Source of the DNA: Carnegiea gigantea
Taxonomy: Eukaryota; Streptophyta; Magnoliopsida; Caryophyllales; Cactaceae
NCBI GenBank assembly: GCA_029747015.1
Contig: JAKOGI010002775.1
Location: 22,914-86,913 of the forward strand
Length of the DNA: 64,000 nucleotides
Direction: 5' to 3'
Under the pieces are notes generated by a model, which searched no databases, had not been told where the DNA came from, and saw nothing but the letters and a program-made list of their open reading frames with translations. Position 1 is the first letter of the stretch. Every line of letters begins with the position of its first letter. This document shows, piece after piece, positions 1 to 11,264 of the stretch. The position numbers and the translations under genes are program-made.

Positions 1-144
1 CCTGTAAAAGGCAGGAGAATATTGCCATCCAGATCACAAAACCAAAGTGACCTGACCTCATAAGTGGTTGGATCACAAGTTTATAGTGGTCTGACCACAA
101 GATCAAGGGCTAAAGCCTTAACATATGCTGAGGTGACTTTGTAA

Positions 145-1725
145 TCTTCTGTTACCACCCTCAGCCAAGGTAGGGACCAATCCGAAGAACAAGATGAGGT
201 TATAAGTCCTACCTTTTACTATCTCAAAACTCTTTTTCATGAAGCACAATTGTCGACTTTTATCCCACAAGGCCAAATTAGCGAGGATCATCAAGCCGAC
301 AACATACCGGCCTTAGCGACTAGCACTCCAAGCCTCGAGGATCAAATGCAAGAGCTACAGAGGAGGCTTGTAGAAAAAGCAGCCGAAATAGCTAATCTCA
401 CTACTCGCTTTGAAAACAAATAGCAAGAAAAAAATAATGAGGTTGACAGTAGCAATACAGTTATCACTCCGTACAATATCAAGGAGTTGATAGCCCAAGG
501 GATCAAAGAGTACCAAATAGCCATGAATCCCCCAGTGTTGGGGTACGAGAACCCATATCCAAGTCATTACGACTCGATGTCGTTCCCGAAAGGTTATCAA
601 AAGCCAAATTTTGAAAAGTTTAATGGGATAAATGGGTCACTACATGAACATTTGGCCGATTTTTACTCGGTGTGTGATGAAATTACCTTCAATAATGCAT
701 TGTTAATTTGGCAGTTTGCACAGTCCCTTAAGGGGGTAGCCTTTACATCGTATACCCAGCTTCAACATGGGTCACTGCACACTTGGGACGACCTGTAAAG
801 GGCATTCTTGGCTCAGTTGGTGAGTTTAAAGCGAAAGGTTTCCATAATAGATCTTGCTGATACACACAAGAGGCCAAATAAGAGTGTGAATGACTTCAAT
901 ACGAGATGGAGGAGTCTAAGCTTGCAATGCCCAGAAAAGCTTAGCAAACAATCAGCGATTCAAATGTGCACTAACAATTTGGAACCTCAAATTGCCACAT
1001 ACATTGGCACTGCTGAGCCTCAAAACTTCAATGCCCTTGTATCTAAGGAAAGCAATGTAGAAAGATAGCTTGCCCTTCAAAGAAATACACAACCCAAAAG
1101 AGAAGAAAACAAACGGCCTATCAAAAATGGAAAGTCAATGGCCACATTCGTCAAAACAAACTCAAGGCCAACCAATGGTGGAAATGTCAACAAAAACATC
1201 AAGCAAAAAGAAGAAGGCCGAAGAATCACCCTTCAAGAAAGAAAGGAAAAGAAATATCCCTTCGATGATGATGATGTCCAAGGGATATTTGAGGAGCTTA
1301 TGGCTGCAAAAGTCATATCTCTCCCAGAACCAAAGCAACTTGCTAAAGTCAACAGGACAAATGATCCTAAGTATTGTCTATATAACAGGATCATCAGTCA
1401 TCCCATAAAAGATTGTTATGTCTTTAAAAACATAATCGAAGACATGATTAGAAGGGGAGAAATTGAGATAGAAGCTCCAACCAAAGGACCCACTGCATCT
1501 TCAAATGCAACCTCAATGGTTGAACAGAGAGATGAATCTCATCCATCATTCTCAGAAACTAATGAAGGGATCCCAATGGTATCATTACCACCTCATGCGG
1601 TGCCCATCAAGTTCATTGCTGATGATGATGTAGCAATAATGTGGGCATATCCAGATATACCTCCTCCCTCACCAGGAGCACCAACCTTATACGATTTCTA
1701 TCTAGACCCGAGTTTAGAGGCATAG
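145..1725 (+). pseudogene. gag: Tat gag polyprotein, decayed
   Basis: This structural protein would package element RNA in virus-like particles. One forward frame stays readable for about 525 codons and is broken only by nonsense codons at 421, 796 and 1,066, with no frameshift. Nucleotides 340-420 encode a short heptad-like, charged stretch (DQMQELQRRL). The retrotransposon-gag core runs from about 590 to 1,060, including PNFEKFNGINGSLHEHLADF and a later DFNTRW block. Bases 1,375-1,416 encode the Tat-type knuckle C-x8-HP-x3-C, followed by a KNIIEDMIRRGEIE helix typical of this lineage. A proline-rich acidic tail follows. The true start codon is not clear; upstream of 145 the frame is closed. 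The gene is non-functional. Confidence 0.8.
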
Positions 1726-1790
1726 GCAACATCAAAAGATGATGAGGATGATGGCTTCGGGTGGCAAACCTACTTTAGGAGAAGACCATT

Positions 1791-2530
1791 TTGGTCGGGA
1801 GTGGTTCGAGCTACTCAGTCCCCAGGAGTGAAAATAAGAGGATAGAAGCTGCCTCAAAAGAAAAACAAGGAAAACAACAAGAAGAAATCAAGGGCCAAAA
1901 CCCAGACACAACTTTTGAAGAGGAGTATCTGCCACCGGTTAAGACCCTTTTCACTTTAGGTGATTACATCCATAAAGGTTTTTTCAGCGATGACTCCTCG
2001 GATGATGACCCTGAAGAAAGGGAAGTATCCCAATGTTGTATGGCTTTATGGGCTGATGAATGTGAAGACGTGAACGTCAAGCCCATAAGTACCTTTCAAG
2101 AAATGGGTCAAATAACTCTTCTGTATGATCGTCAACTCCAACCGCCTGAACTGAGAAGAAAAGAGAAGGAGAAAGAAATAACACTAAAGGAATTGCCAAC
2201 ATTGGAGAATGCTAAGGAGCAAATGGAAAAGAAGCACTCTCACCAAGCTCAAATAGCAAAAGTGTCACTAGAGACAAGGAGTTGATTGAAGTGCCTAAGA
2301 AGGATTTCTTCATCCTGATCCCTTTCCAAGTACATCAAGGGTCTCATAAAGAGAGGGTCCGTTATGATGCCATCTCCCATCTCAAGCGAATCCCAACACA
2401 CCTAAGTGTCTACGATGCTCTACAAATGTCGAAGGAGCTAAGAAGGGCACTTATTCAGGCATTAATGGACCCCGATGATTATAAGGATCAAGTCAACCCT
2501 ATTGAAGTGGCGAGGTGTTATCCTCTTCTT
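1791..2530 (+). pseudogene. gag-protease linker of the Tat element
   Basis: Two overlapping open stretches (1,791-2,285, and 2,282-2,533 in the next frame) cover the region between gag and protease. The first is charged and acidic, with an SDDSSDDD run. The second contains a block with HLKRIPTHLSVYDALQMSKE, which is conserved just upstream of the protease in plant Tat/Ogre-like elements as I know them. Its frame differs from both gag and the first linker stretch, so at least one frameshift separates them. No catalytic motif is present. It is best read as part of the original gag-pro polyprotein, not as a separate gene. Confidence 0.6.
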
Positions 2531-3060
2531 TAAACCGGTGTGCTGCATGCATGGCTTGCATAACGTTCTCTGATGAAGACCTCCAGTTGGGGTCTGCAAA
2601 TCACAACAGGCCCTTGTATGTCACCAGCATGATCGGAGATGAAAGAATAAATCTGATCCTACTTGACTGTGGTTCTGCAGTCAATCTTCTTCCATTAAGA
2701 GTATTGAGGGTAATAGGGATAAGCCTAAATCAGTTGTCCCCAACTTTGCTCGCAATATAAGGATTTAATCAGGTGGGGTAGAAAGCTTTAGGCACTATTG
2801 CTTTGAAAGTTGGGCTAGATGACCTCTAGACAAAGGTTCTCTTTTATGTGATAAATGTTGATAGTTCGCATAATGCCTTACTTAGCTGAGCTTGGCTCCA
2901 TGCTAGCAAGGCTATTGCCTCAACTCTTGACTGGTGTTTGAAATTCACCGATAAACATGGCAATGAAAAGATGATTTGAGGAGATACAAATCTTTTTCAG
3001 GGAGAAGACGTTAATTATGCAGACGCCAAGTTCTATAAGTCAGCAGACTTTGGAATCTGC
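2515..3060 (+). pseudogene. Tat aspartic protease, decayed
   Basis: This is a retroviral-type aspartic protease (pepsin-like half molecule) that would mature the gag-pol polyprotein. The active-site block is at 2,659-2,685, reading LLDCGSAVNLLP: the usual D-T/G-G-S triad has Cys in the second position. It is preceded by ITFSDEDLQLGS and NRPLYV and followed by the lineage-typical GFNQVG block near 2,761, after a stop at 2,758. Further stops lie at about 2,779, 2,827 and 2,887. The catalytic Asp is kept, but the frame is closed, so the enzyme is dead. The RT follows about 1.2 kb downstream. Confidence 0.75.
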
Positions 3061-3063
3061 TAA

Positions 3064-4190
3064 GTGCCCTTAAAGCCAGATAGGGGGAACCAGGAAGAAA
3101 AGCCCAAGGCTCTTCCTTTGCCTCAAAAGGTCATGCGTGTTGTTAATAGCTATGCTAATGAAGCGAAGGAGCCTCAATTCACGCGATCGAAGGTGTTGTT
3201 CAAATACACACCTAAGGACAAAAGAAAGGTTGGCCAAAAGGCCTTGACACTAGTAAGGGAAATTATGAACTCTCTTGTCGCAAGTTATACTTTTCCTCTT
3301 AGGAGAATTGACCAGTGAATGCCCAAAGAAAACTTGGTCATAAGAACATTATTCGATAATAAAAGAGTGGTATTAAGAGAAAGCTCTTCAAATCCCCTAA
3401 CAGGAGCATTTACTTCAGGCACTCCCCCTTCAGGAGGACCATCACCATCTCAAAGTAGGTGGGGAAAGGGTAATAAAAGGATATTTATTGTTACTGATGA
3501 GCAAGTGAACATCTCTCATAAAGGTGGAGTCCTAAAAGGATCATTTCAAGGAGATACCTCTAAAAATCTTCATGTATCACATGATGGAGGAGTTCTCAAA
3601 GCCTATGCAATAAATGACTTGGTTTTCACACCCTAAGAACAAGAGTTGTTCTCCCAGGAAAAATAGGTCCAACCTTGAGTCTCAGTTTTTGAAAGGCTTG
3701 GGAAAGTCAATGAACCTAAACAAACGAGCAGTCGAGGCAGAAAGTATAGGAAGTGGAAGTTGAACAAGAAAGGGCAATAGCCTAGAAACTTTGTTTGGGC
3801 TCGTGAACAAAATAAAGTTGAGGGAGCAGACCAAGTTAATGTTGTTTTTATCAAAGATGAGGATGATGCTCAATTTCTTGAACTTCCTTGTCAAGAATCT
3901 CCATTACATTAAAGGGTTGCCATGATAGACTCGGAAATGTGTGGTGAAGTTCAAGTGAATTCACCTAAAAGCGTAAATGGCGACTTAACTATTGAACAGG
4001 AGCCCTCTTAAGACTTTATTGAGGCTGTTCAACGTGCACCTCCAAAAATGGAAGATGACGGTCGAGCAACAATTGACTGACTTCGGGAGATAAATTTCGG
4101 AACAATTGATGATCCCAAGCTAATTTTTGTGAGTGCCATGCTAAATGATAAAGAAGTGGCATAATATGAACAACTCTTCCAAGAATACAA
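3064..4190 (+). pseudogene. Protease-RT connecting region of the Tat element
   Basis: Forward open stretches at 3,064-3,318 and 3,319-3,636 are separated by one stop codon and encode a basic, then Ser/Gly/Pro-rich peptide (GTPPSGGPSPSQS). I recognise no enzymatic motif. From 3,640 to 4,190 the forward frame is repeatedly interrupted, though acidic residues and a segment resembling the approach to the RT (DYEQLFQEYKDVF-like, near 4,165-4,200) can be seen. Ogre-type relatives have an intron between protease and RT. No clear GT-AG pair could be assigned here, so I do not claim one. Confidence 0.45.
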
Positions 4191-4204
4191 AGATGTATTT
4201 TGCT

Positions 4205-5040
4205 TGAGGTTATCAGGATATGCCGAGCTTGGATCCAAATGTCATTGTTCACAAGTTAGCTATTTCTGAGGGTGTAAAGCCAATAAAACAGCCTCAGTGG
4301 TTTCGTCCTGAGTTGACAATCCAAATACATGTTGAGGTCGACAAGCTCATAAAGGCTAACTTCATTTGTGAGGTGCAATACCCAACTTGGTTGGCTAACA
4401 TTATCCCCATTTGGAAAAAGAATGGTCAACTACGTATGTGTGTGGATTTCAGGGATTTAAATAATGCATGTCCGAAGGATAATTTTCCACTACCAATCAC
4501 CGAACTCCTAGTGGATGTCACTATAGGGTTTGGTGCTTTGTCTTTCATGGATGATTTCTCGGGGTACAATCAAATCAAAATGGACCCTAAAGATGAGGAC
4601 TTAATAACCTTTCAAACATCATAAGGCGTATACAGCTATACAGTAATGCCGTTTGGTTTGAAAAATACCGGGGCCACCTACCAGAGAGCCATGACGATTA
4701 TTTTTCGTGATTTTCTCCACAACCTCGATGAATGTTATGTCGATAACTTGGTTGTAAAAACAAAAGATAGAGAAAATCATCCATGTGACCTAAAAAGGGT
4801 CTTTGAAAAGCTTCATCAACATCAGCTGAAGATGAACCTCTTAAAATGTGCATTTGGGGTCACCTCAGGGAAATTTCTCAGCTTTGTTGTTCGAAAAGAA
4901 GGAATAGAAATTAATCCTGACAAAGTCAAATCCATAATCCAAATGCCCCCTCTGAGAAACTTAAGAGAACTACGGGGCTTACTAGGATGGTTAGCTTACA
5001 TACGATGGTTCATCTCAAATTTATCAGGAAGGTGTCATTC
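4205..5040 (+). pseudogene. Tat reverse transcriptase, catalytic Asp mutated
   Basis: This domain would copy element RNA into cDNA. In order it shows QPQWFRPELT, the IPIWKKNGQLRMCVDFRDLN block, SFMDDFSGYNQI (4,546-4,578), MPFGLKNTGATYQRAM (4,646-4,694) and the catalytic box. That box reads YVDN at 4,736-4,747, not YVDD, so the second catalytic Asp has become Asn. An in-frame stop lies at 4,622-4,624, and a frameshift near 5,035 separates the thumb from RNase H. The order and residues match Tat RT closely. The stop alone would abolish the polyprotein, and the D to N change would also abolish catalysis. Confidence 0.9.
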
Positions 5041-5600
5041 ACAAGGCTCCTAAAAAAGGACACACCTTTCATTTGGGATCAAGTATGTCAAAATGCTTTT
5101 GAAAGCGTTAAGCAATACCTCATAAGACCACCTATTCCAATGACTCCAATACAGGGAAGACCACTAATCTTATACATAGCAGCCCTTGAGCGATCTTTGG
5201 GGGTCATGTTGGCTCAATGTAATGATGAAGGGAAAGAAAATGCCCTGTACTATATCAGCCAAACAATAGTAGGTGTAGAAGTAAATTATTCCTCTATGGA
5301 GAAAACTTATCTTACCTTAGCGTTTGCCGTTCAAAAGTTAAGGCATTACCTTCTGTTCCATCATATCACTGTAATCTCAAAGGTATACCCATTGATATAT
5401 ATATTATCTAAGCCCTTATTATCAGGGAGATTGGCTAAATGGGCTATGCTTTTGGCCCCGTTTGACATCAAGTTCGTGCCTCAAAAAGTAATGAAGGGAC
5501 AAGTTATAGCTAATGTCCTACCAGCGCATCCATGCCTAGATAATGAGGAGCTACCAAATGATCCACCTAATGAGGGAGTTATGCTTGTTGAAAAAAAAAA
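5040..5600 (+). pseudogene. First (gypsy-type) RNase H domain
   Basis: One frame is open from 4,987 to 5,631. It starts with KKDTPFIWDQVCQNAF, the standard RT-RNase H junction of Ty3/gypsy elements, and continues through YISQTIVGVEVNYSSMEKTY to the LRHYLLFHHITV and LSGRLAKWAMLL blocks. In Tat elements this native RNase H is often degenerate, because a second domain follows. The expected acidic residues are only partly evident: the usual D at the start of the first beta-strand is replaced around LILYIAALERSLG. The end of the domain is taken where the second RNase H begins. Confidence 0.75.
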
Positions 5601-6010
5601 TCGTGGCAATTATACTTTGATGGGGCAGTAAGGAATAGGGGAGCTGGGGTGGAGAATGTATTTGTCATGCCATCAGGAGGACTTATTCCTTACTCATTTT
5701 CTCTACTCGAGATACGTTCAAATAATATGGCTAAATATGAGGCACTCATCATCGGCCTTGAATTGGCCATTGAAATACGTATTGACTAGCTAGAAGTGTT
5801 CGGTGATTCCCAACTAATTATCCAATAAATAAATGGCTAGTATCAAGTAAGAAATGCTAAGTTGGTGCTCTCTACCAAAGGACAAAGAACCTTATGGTCC
5901 AATTCCTTCGAATAGAGGTTAACAACGTGCCAAGGTCCGAAAACGATAAAGCAGATGCCTTAACAAAGTTGGCTTCTTTACTGACACTCCCTAATGAAAG
6001 AGAAATTCAA
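5600..6010 (+). pseudogene. Second, archaeal-like RNase H domain (aRH)
   Basis: Directly after the first RNase H, a separate RNase H fold can be read. Its three acidic catalytic residues are in place: Asp in FDGA (5,616-5,624), Glu in KYEAL (near 5,737) and Asp in GDSQ (5,802-5,810). Carrying two RNase H domains is a hallmark of plant Tat elements, whose extra copy resembles archaeal or plant RNase HI. The frame differs from the preceding one after an A10 run at 5,591-5,600, a likely slippage-type frameshift. In-frame stops follow near 5,788 and 5,826. Confidence 0.75.
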
Positions 6011-7330
6011 ATAACAATTGGGGAATAACGTTTGTTGGCCTTAGCCTTGGATCATTTTGATGAAACAGAAGAAACGAATGTGCTCTCGGTTTTTGAGGTT
6101 GAAGAAGAGGTAGACTGGAGACAACCTCTTATTGAGTACATCCAGTATGGTATTTTACCCATTGACCCAAAGAAAAAGGTAGATGTGAAATGACGAGCAC
6201 TAAGGTTTACGCTTGAAAATGACACCTTATATCGAAAAGCTTTTGAGGGGCGTGTTACTTAGATGCTTGTCAGGGGAGGAAGCGACCTATGTCCTAAATG
6301 AAGTTCATGTAAGGGTATGTGCTGCTCATCAGGCAGGTCTAAAACTTGTTAACCAATTCAAAAGATTGGGATATTATTGTCCAACTATGGTTTAAGATGC
6401 AATAAAGTTTTCTAAAGCATGCCAAGCTTATCAAATACATGAAGCTTTCATTCACCAGCCACCACAATTACTCCACCTAAGCATATTATCTTGGCGTTTC
6501 TATGCATGGGGGCTCGATGTGATATGACCTTTCAAGCCATCCTCCTCTTGTGGTCACGTGTTTATTCTGGCAGCCACGAACTATTTTTCAAAGTGGGCTA
6601 AAGCCATTCCATTAAGAGAGGTGGGGGCAAAATAAGTAGCTGATTTCATCAGGACCCACCTTATTCATAAATATGGAGTCCCATGCAATATCATTTCAGA
6701 TAATGCCCTTTACTTTAAAAATCAAATGATGATAAGGCTTGTAAAGAAATACAAGTTCAAACATAGCTTCTCATCGAGTTATAATCCATCATCGAATGGT
6801 CAAGCCGAAGCATTTAATAAAGTGCTTTGCAAGATCCTAAAAGAAATGGTCTCAAGATCAAGGAGGGATTGGCACGAACGATTACCCGAAACTTTATGGG
6901 CTTATCAAACAACAATTCGAACAGCGACTGGCTGCACGCCTTATAGCTTGGTTTTTGGTTCAGAAGCTATGCTACCCCTTGAAGTGCAATTGCCTTCCCT
7001 AAGAGTGGCTATGCAATTCACTGATCCAAATGGGAATGTTCAAGTAAGGTTACCCGAACTTGAAGCATTATATGAGCGTCAGCTAATGGCTCAGCAAAGT
7101 CTTGAAATTTACCAAACTCAAATGGCTGGGGCATTTAACAAGCAGGTCAAATCCCGCTTATTTGATGTTGGTAACTTGGTTATGACAATAAGGAGGCCAA
7201 TTGTCATCAATCAAAATACACAAGGAAAATTCAAGTCCAAATGGGATGGTCCCTACGTAGTTACTAAGGTCTTCTCTAGAGGGGCATATGAGCTCTCAAA
7301 TCATGATGGATAAATTGTGTGTGCCTGTGC
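6010..7330 (+). pseudogene. Tat integrase, DDE core intact in residues but frame broken
   Basis: This enzyme would insert the cDNA. The zinc-binding HHCC part lies at about 6,290-6,440 (VCAAHQAGLKLV ... FSKACQAYQIH), preceded by GVLLRCLSGEEATYVLNEVH. The catalytic residues are Asp in GLDVI (6,516-6,518), Asp in SDNALYF (6,699-6,701) and Glu in NGQAEAF (6,807-6,809). The last two are exactly 35 residues apart, as expected for D-D-35-E. The C-terminal part, open from 6,726 to 7,313, has the LWAYQTTIRTATGCTPYSLVFG block and a KWDGPYVVTKVFSRGAYEL SH3-like end. Stops occur near 6,392, 6,525 and 6,634. Confidence 0.88.
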
Positions 7331-7384
7331 CAATGGTAAATTTGTAAAGAAATTCTTTACTTGAAATTTATGGATGGTTGAGTC

Positions 7385-7930
7385 CTATCGAACTATGAAA
7401 GGCTTGATCTCTCAAAAAGGGGGTACATAACCAATCCAACTTCAAACTGAATCCAGCCACAAAAATAAATAAATCCCCTTTTCCCCTACTTGTTAAATTT
7501 TTTTCACATGATGTATAGAATATTCATGTGATGTTTATAGTGAGAATCATGTATAATTACTCTTTAGTGTGTAATTATTTTGATGTTCATTAAAGGGGGG
7601 AAAAGGAACTAAAAAACAAAACAAATGAAAAAAGAATGTTTTTTTTTGGGAACTACGGAAGGCTTGATCCCTCAAAAAGGGGGTACGTAGGCAATCTCGC
7701 TTTATGCTGGCCCCAGCCACAAAACATGAAACCCTCCTTCCTCCTATATGCAAGATTCCTTGGTTCATGTGATATTGTAAATTGTCATATGAAAGGCATA
7801 ATGGAGATCAATTAGTAGTTGTCATTTTTGGTGCAATTATGTTGATTTTTGTTATTATAAAAAGGGGGCAAGGGAAATGAAATTATGGCAGTTAGCACCA
7901 AAAAAAAAACAAAAAAAAAACAAAGCAAAA
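7385..7930 (+). repeat. Diverged tandem duplication after integrase with purine-rich GGGGG motifs
   Basis: A segment with AAGGCTTGATC, CTCAAAAAGGGGGTAC and a CCAGCCACAAAA tail occurs at about 7,398-7,464 and again at 7,660-7,725, period about 262 bp. Each copy is followed by a second G-run (7,592-7,600 and 7,862-7,868). Such AAAGGGGGTACGTAGGC stretches are familiar after integrase in Tat elements and resemble internal polypurine tracts. No coding capacity is evident. Confidence 0.65.
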
Positions 7931-8068
7931 GAAGAAGGTGCTACTGCATCATTAATGTCCTTATGTTATTCCATCATCCAACATAACCCTGTACAAAGAG
8001 TAAAGCCTAGACACAAACTGAAAACAATAGGAACTAAGGAATAAAACATAATAAATAAAATTGACTTA

Positions 8069-8148
8069 ATATTTATTAAAGGAGACAGTAGAGTCAACCA
8101 AATTATTAATATTTATTAAAGGAGACAATAGAGTCAACCAAATTATTC
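8069..8148. repeat. 40-bp tandem duplication
   Basis: Two near-identical 40-bp copies begin at 8,069 and 8,109 (AATATTTATTAAAGGAGACA at the start of each). They differ by single bases and lie just past the 3' end of the antisense PMD gene. Confidence 0.85.
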
Positions 8149-8149
8149 A

Positions 8150-11003
8150 ATTGATGCTTCTCCTTTTCTAAATCCTGGAGCTTGTAACCCCAGCCTTAGC
8201 CAATTCCACTTGTAGACATTCCTTTTCCTTTCTTTTGAAATGGAGGGAGGCCCTCAGTTCCTCCTCTATAGTAATCAGTTTCTATTTCTCATTCATAAGA
8301 TCCTCTCGCATTTTACGGAGTCATTCTTCTTCCTTCAAAATGTCCTTTTCCTTAAGTTTAAGCTCCAAAGTTTCACTAGATAACTCTTTAAGATTGTCTT
8401 CCATGTGAGCAATTTGATCAGAATCTTTAGATGATAGAAGATGGAGTCATTGGATATCCACTAATCCTTCCATTTTTGCAACAATCTCAGCTGTATTGGA
8501 TGCTTCTTCTACCTCAGAAGTAAGCTAAGAAATTTCTACGGTACTAAGATGAGATTCATCAACCGAGGAGTGAAGGATTTTTAAAGATCGAAAAGCCCAT
8601 ACCCTATTGGCTAGTAAAGCTTGGGTAGAGTCCTGGTTGGAAATCATGTCCACAATAGCCTTTACCCCACTAAGAATACTCTCCTAGACCCGGTCTTCTA
8701 TTTGGTTAACAAAAAGACTCCCTATTGTAGTGGGAACACTTTGAAGCGGTGTAACTTTCACTACATCATCTGCAGTGACTTATACAGGGATAATGGTAGT
8801 CATAAGAGGATCTTGCTTCTCGTCCATAATAGAGCCAGCTGTCATTATAGGTATGTCTATGCTCTCTGATATAGGGGCATCCTATGGGCACCAAGCCTCT
8901 CGCTGAAGGCCAGGTATGGGTAAATCCTTAAACCCCGTATCATTTTTGTCGTTAGAATCATCAGAGTGATCAAGATGATCATAACGAGCTCTTTTAAAAT
9001 TGACATCACTAGGAGACCGCTCACGAAAAGTTCTTTTTTACTTTTGTGATTTATGGTCACTCTCAGAGAAGTTTTCCTTGCCTTTCTTCAAAGAAGCCCC
9101 TACAGACTTCCTTTTGGCAGAGAAGCCTGTAGAGTGCTCTTTGGAAGAAGCTCTAATACCTTTTCCTTTAGGTTAATTTCTAGTGGGCTTCCCTCTGGGA
9201 GATTTATTACCCACCATCTTTGAAATTCTAACAGGTCCGCCAATAGACTGTGGATTTGGGTGAAGGCAATCAATGATGAAACTATGCTCCTTTAAAATTG
9301 CCTTATCATTGACGACAATCTGGTGGATTCTCTGGACAGATTGGCTCAAGTAAGGGGTACTGGATCTAACCCACCAATTACAATAACTCCAAGTACAAAG
9401 TCCTTCAAAATAAACATTTGGAATGTAGAATTTGGCACCAGTGTCACACCTATAAGGAGTTGCCACTACCTGAGCAAGGTCTATCACGTTTCTTTGTTGT
9501 CTGAGAGAAACTGCAAAGCTTAACGTATTTGCAAGAACACCTTAGTCAAATCCAAACTGGCAGGTAAATCGATTTGGATAATAGGGCTCTAGAAGCAATT
9601 CAGAACTAGTTCGGATGGGAAGCACAGAAGACCTTATAGATAGTAAAAAGTTGAAGCCTTCATCTGATAGCTTCATGTCGACTAAATCCTGTCCTTTTGG
9701 TGACTGCTCCAAAAATGCGCTTGCATGAAAAGTGACAGATTGCCCGTTTCTAAAAATGCTCTTTGCTTGTGCTAGTGAAAATCGTTTGGCTGGCATTCCA
9801 GCGTAGTGCACCAAGGCAAGATAATCTACTGGACTCTCAAAATCAAGGCATTGAGAATATAAGGTTGAAAAAACTTCTGCTAACCAATCCACTACATAAA
9901 TGAATGGGAAAACAAGGATTAGCTCGACTCGGATGATCAGGATGACTTGCAACTTGCCCTAAACCATGGTAGATGTACCCTAATACTGTTGGAGCTAGGG
10001 TGATCTTTTGACCTTTTGTCATTAAGAAGCCATTACAAAGGTCTCTGGTCTTATCACTTCATTATTATATGGTAGGACAAAACGACTAAACCAGAAAGCC
10101 AAGAAAGCCGCAAGCTCTCCAATATTTGTGACATTTAAAGTCAAAGGACGATCCCTTTGCGAGACTTGTGGGAAGCTAGATGATTTTCTCTGTTCTGACC
10201 CTTTCCCAAAAGCACCCCATATTAATTCCCCTTTGTAAAAATGATCCAGCCACCAATTCCAGTAGACATGGCTGCTCTTATGAAAGCGACAAAGTTCATC
10301 ATGTATACGAAGCAACTCTAGGACCGTTGATGAAAATTTTTCATCGTCCTTCAAATCTTTATTACGAGGAAAAAATTCTTCGTATACATCTCCTAAAATT
10401 GGAAGGTTAGTGATTTTCTCTAAGTCGTAGAGAGAGATGCCCACTTCTCCAGCACCGTGATGGAGCATATTTGTTAGAGGACCCTAAAGCTCGCAAAATG
10501 CCCTCCACACATCTCTATAAAAATGATAAGGGTAACAAGACACACCAACAGCTCCATATATGCCTACTGATATAAGGGTATGCTCAAAGTGCTTGAAGAT
10601 ATACTCAGTCCATTCAATAGCACCCATCATAAAACTAGATAGCCCTCAAAATTTAAAATCTACCCTCTAATTTCTCCTCAAGGGGAGAGGTTTATGGAGA
10701 GAAGGATAAAATGATGGAGTGACCAAAAATTTTTCATCCCCATTAGAATCCATGTTGACCATTTCAAGAACCATGACATCGAAAAAGTTTGTATAACCCT
10801 TGCAGACGTTGATGCAACTTTTCTCATCATTGTATGAATAGGAGAGGGTGCCCTTCTGCACGTTTTCTTTTCTTATCCAAGTAATCCTAGAGTCTGGCGG
10901 AGGAGAAACATTGAGGGTTTTCAGAGAAGAAGAACGTCTGTAAATAGGATCATGAGATTACTCATCACCATTTTCGAGGGGTGCTTTGAGAATCGCAATT
11001 CTC
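8150..11003 (-). pseudogene. Antisense plant mobile domain (PMD) protein with coiled-coil tail
   Basis: Read on the minus strand, about 950 codons make one recognisable protein, broken by scattered stops and a few frameshifts. A plausible start is the ATG at about 11,003 (MRIAILKAPLENGDE), with a stop 15 codons on. The PMD, also called the aminotransferase-like mobile domain, spans roughly 10,600-9,500. Blocks seen are GEVGISLYDLEKITNLPILG, FLAFWFSRFVLP with a following RPETF, ITLAPTVLGYIYHGL, and a final PNRFTCQFGFD. Beyond it come a basic, nuclear-localisation-like stretch near 9,000-9,150, an acidic part, and a helical Glu/Leu/Lys-rich region at 8,160-8,500. PMD proteins include host silencing factors (MAIN/MAIL1) and transposon-encoded forms. 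The position between integrase and 3' LTR says this copy belongs to the Tat element. It is degraded. Confidence 0.8.
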
Positions 11004-11264
11004 ATCCATTGCAATATGTTAAAAAAATATATTAAAAAATATACGTCAAAAAAAATAAAATTCAATTTGTGTATCATCTGTGCTAAAAAATGCTTGTACA
11101 CATGATATACTAGGGGCAACTGTCGAATGTGAAATTTTGATAAATTTAAATCTGTCAAAATTGAATCTTTAAGAAGTAAGGACTGTAAAATGATCTTACA
11201 ATTTTGATTCCTGTATCCATTGAACCTCAATCTCCAAAAAAATAAAATCAATCATTCATGTGTA

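Noticed and set aside
3640..4200. Intron between protease and RT, as in Ogre elements
   Set aside because: The stop-rich stretch would suit one, but no convincing donor and acceptor pair or branch site could be chosen by eye in so decayed a copy.
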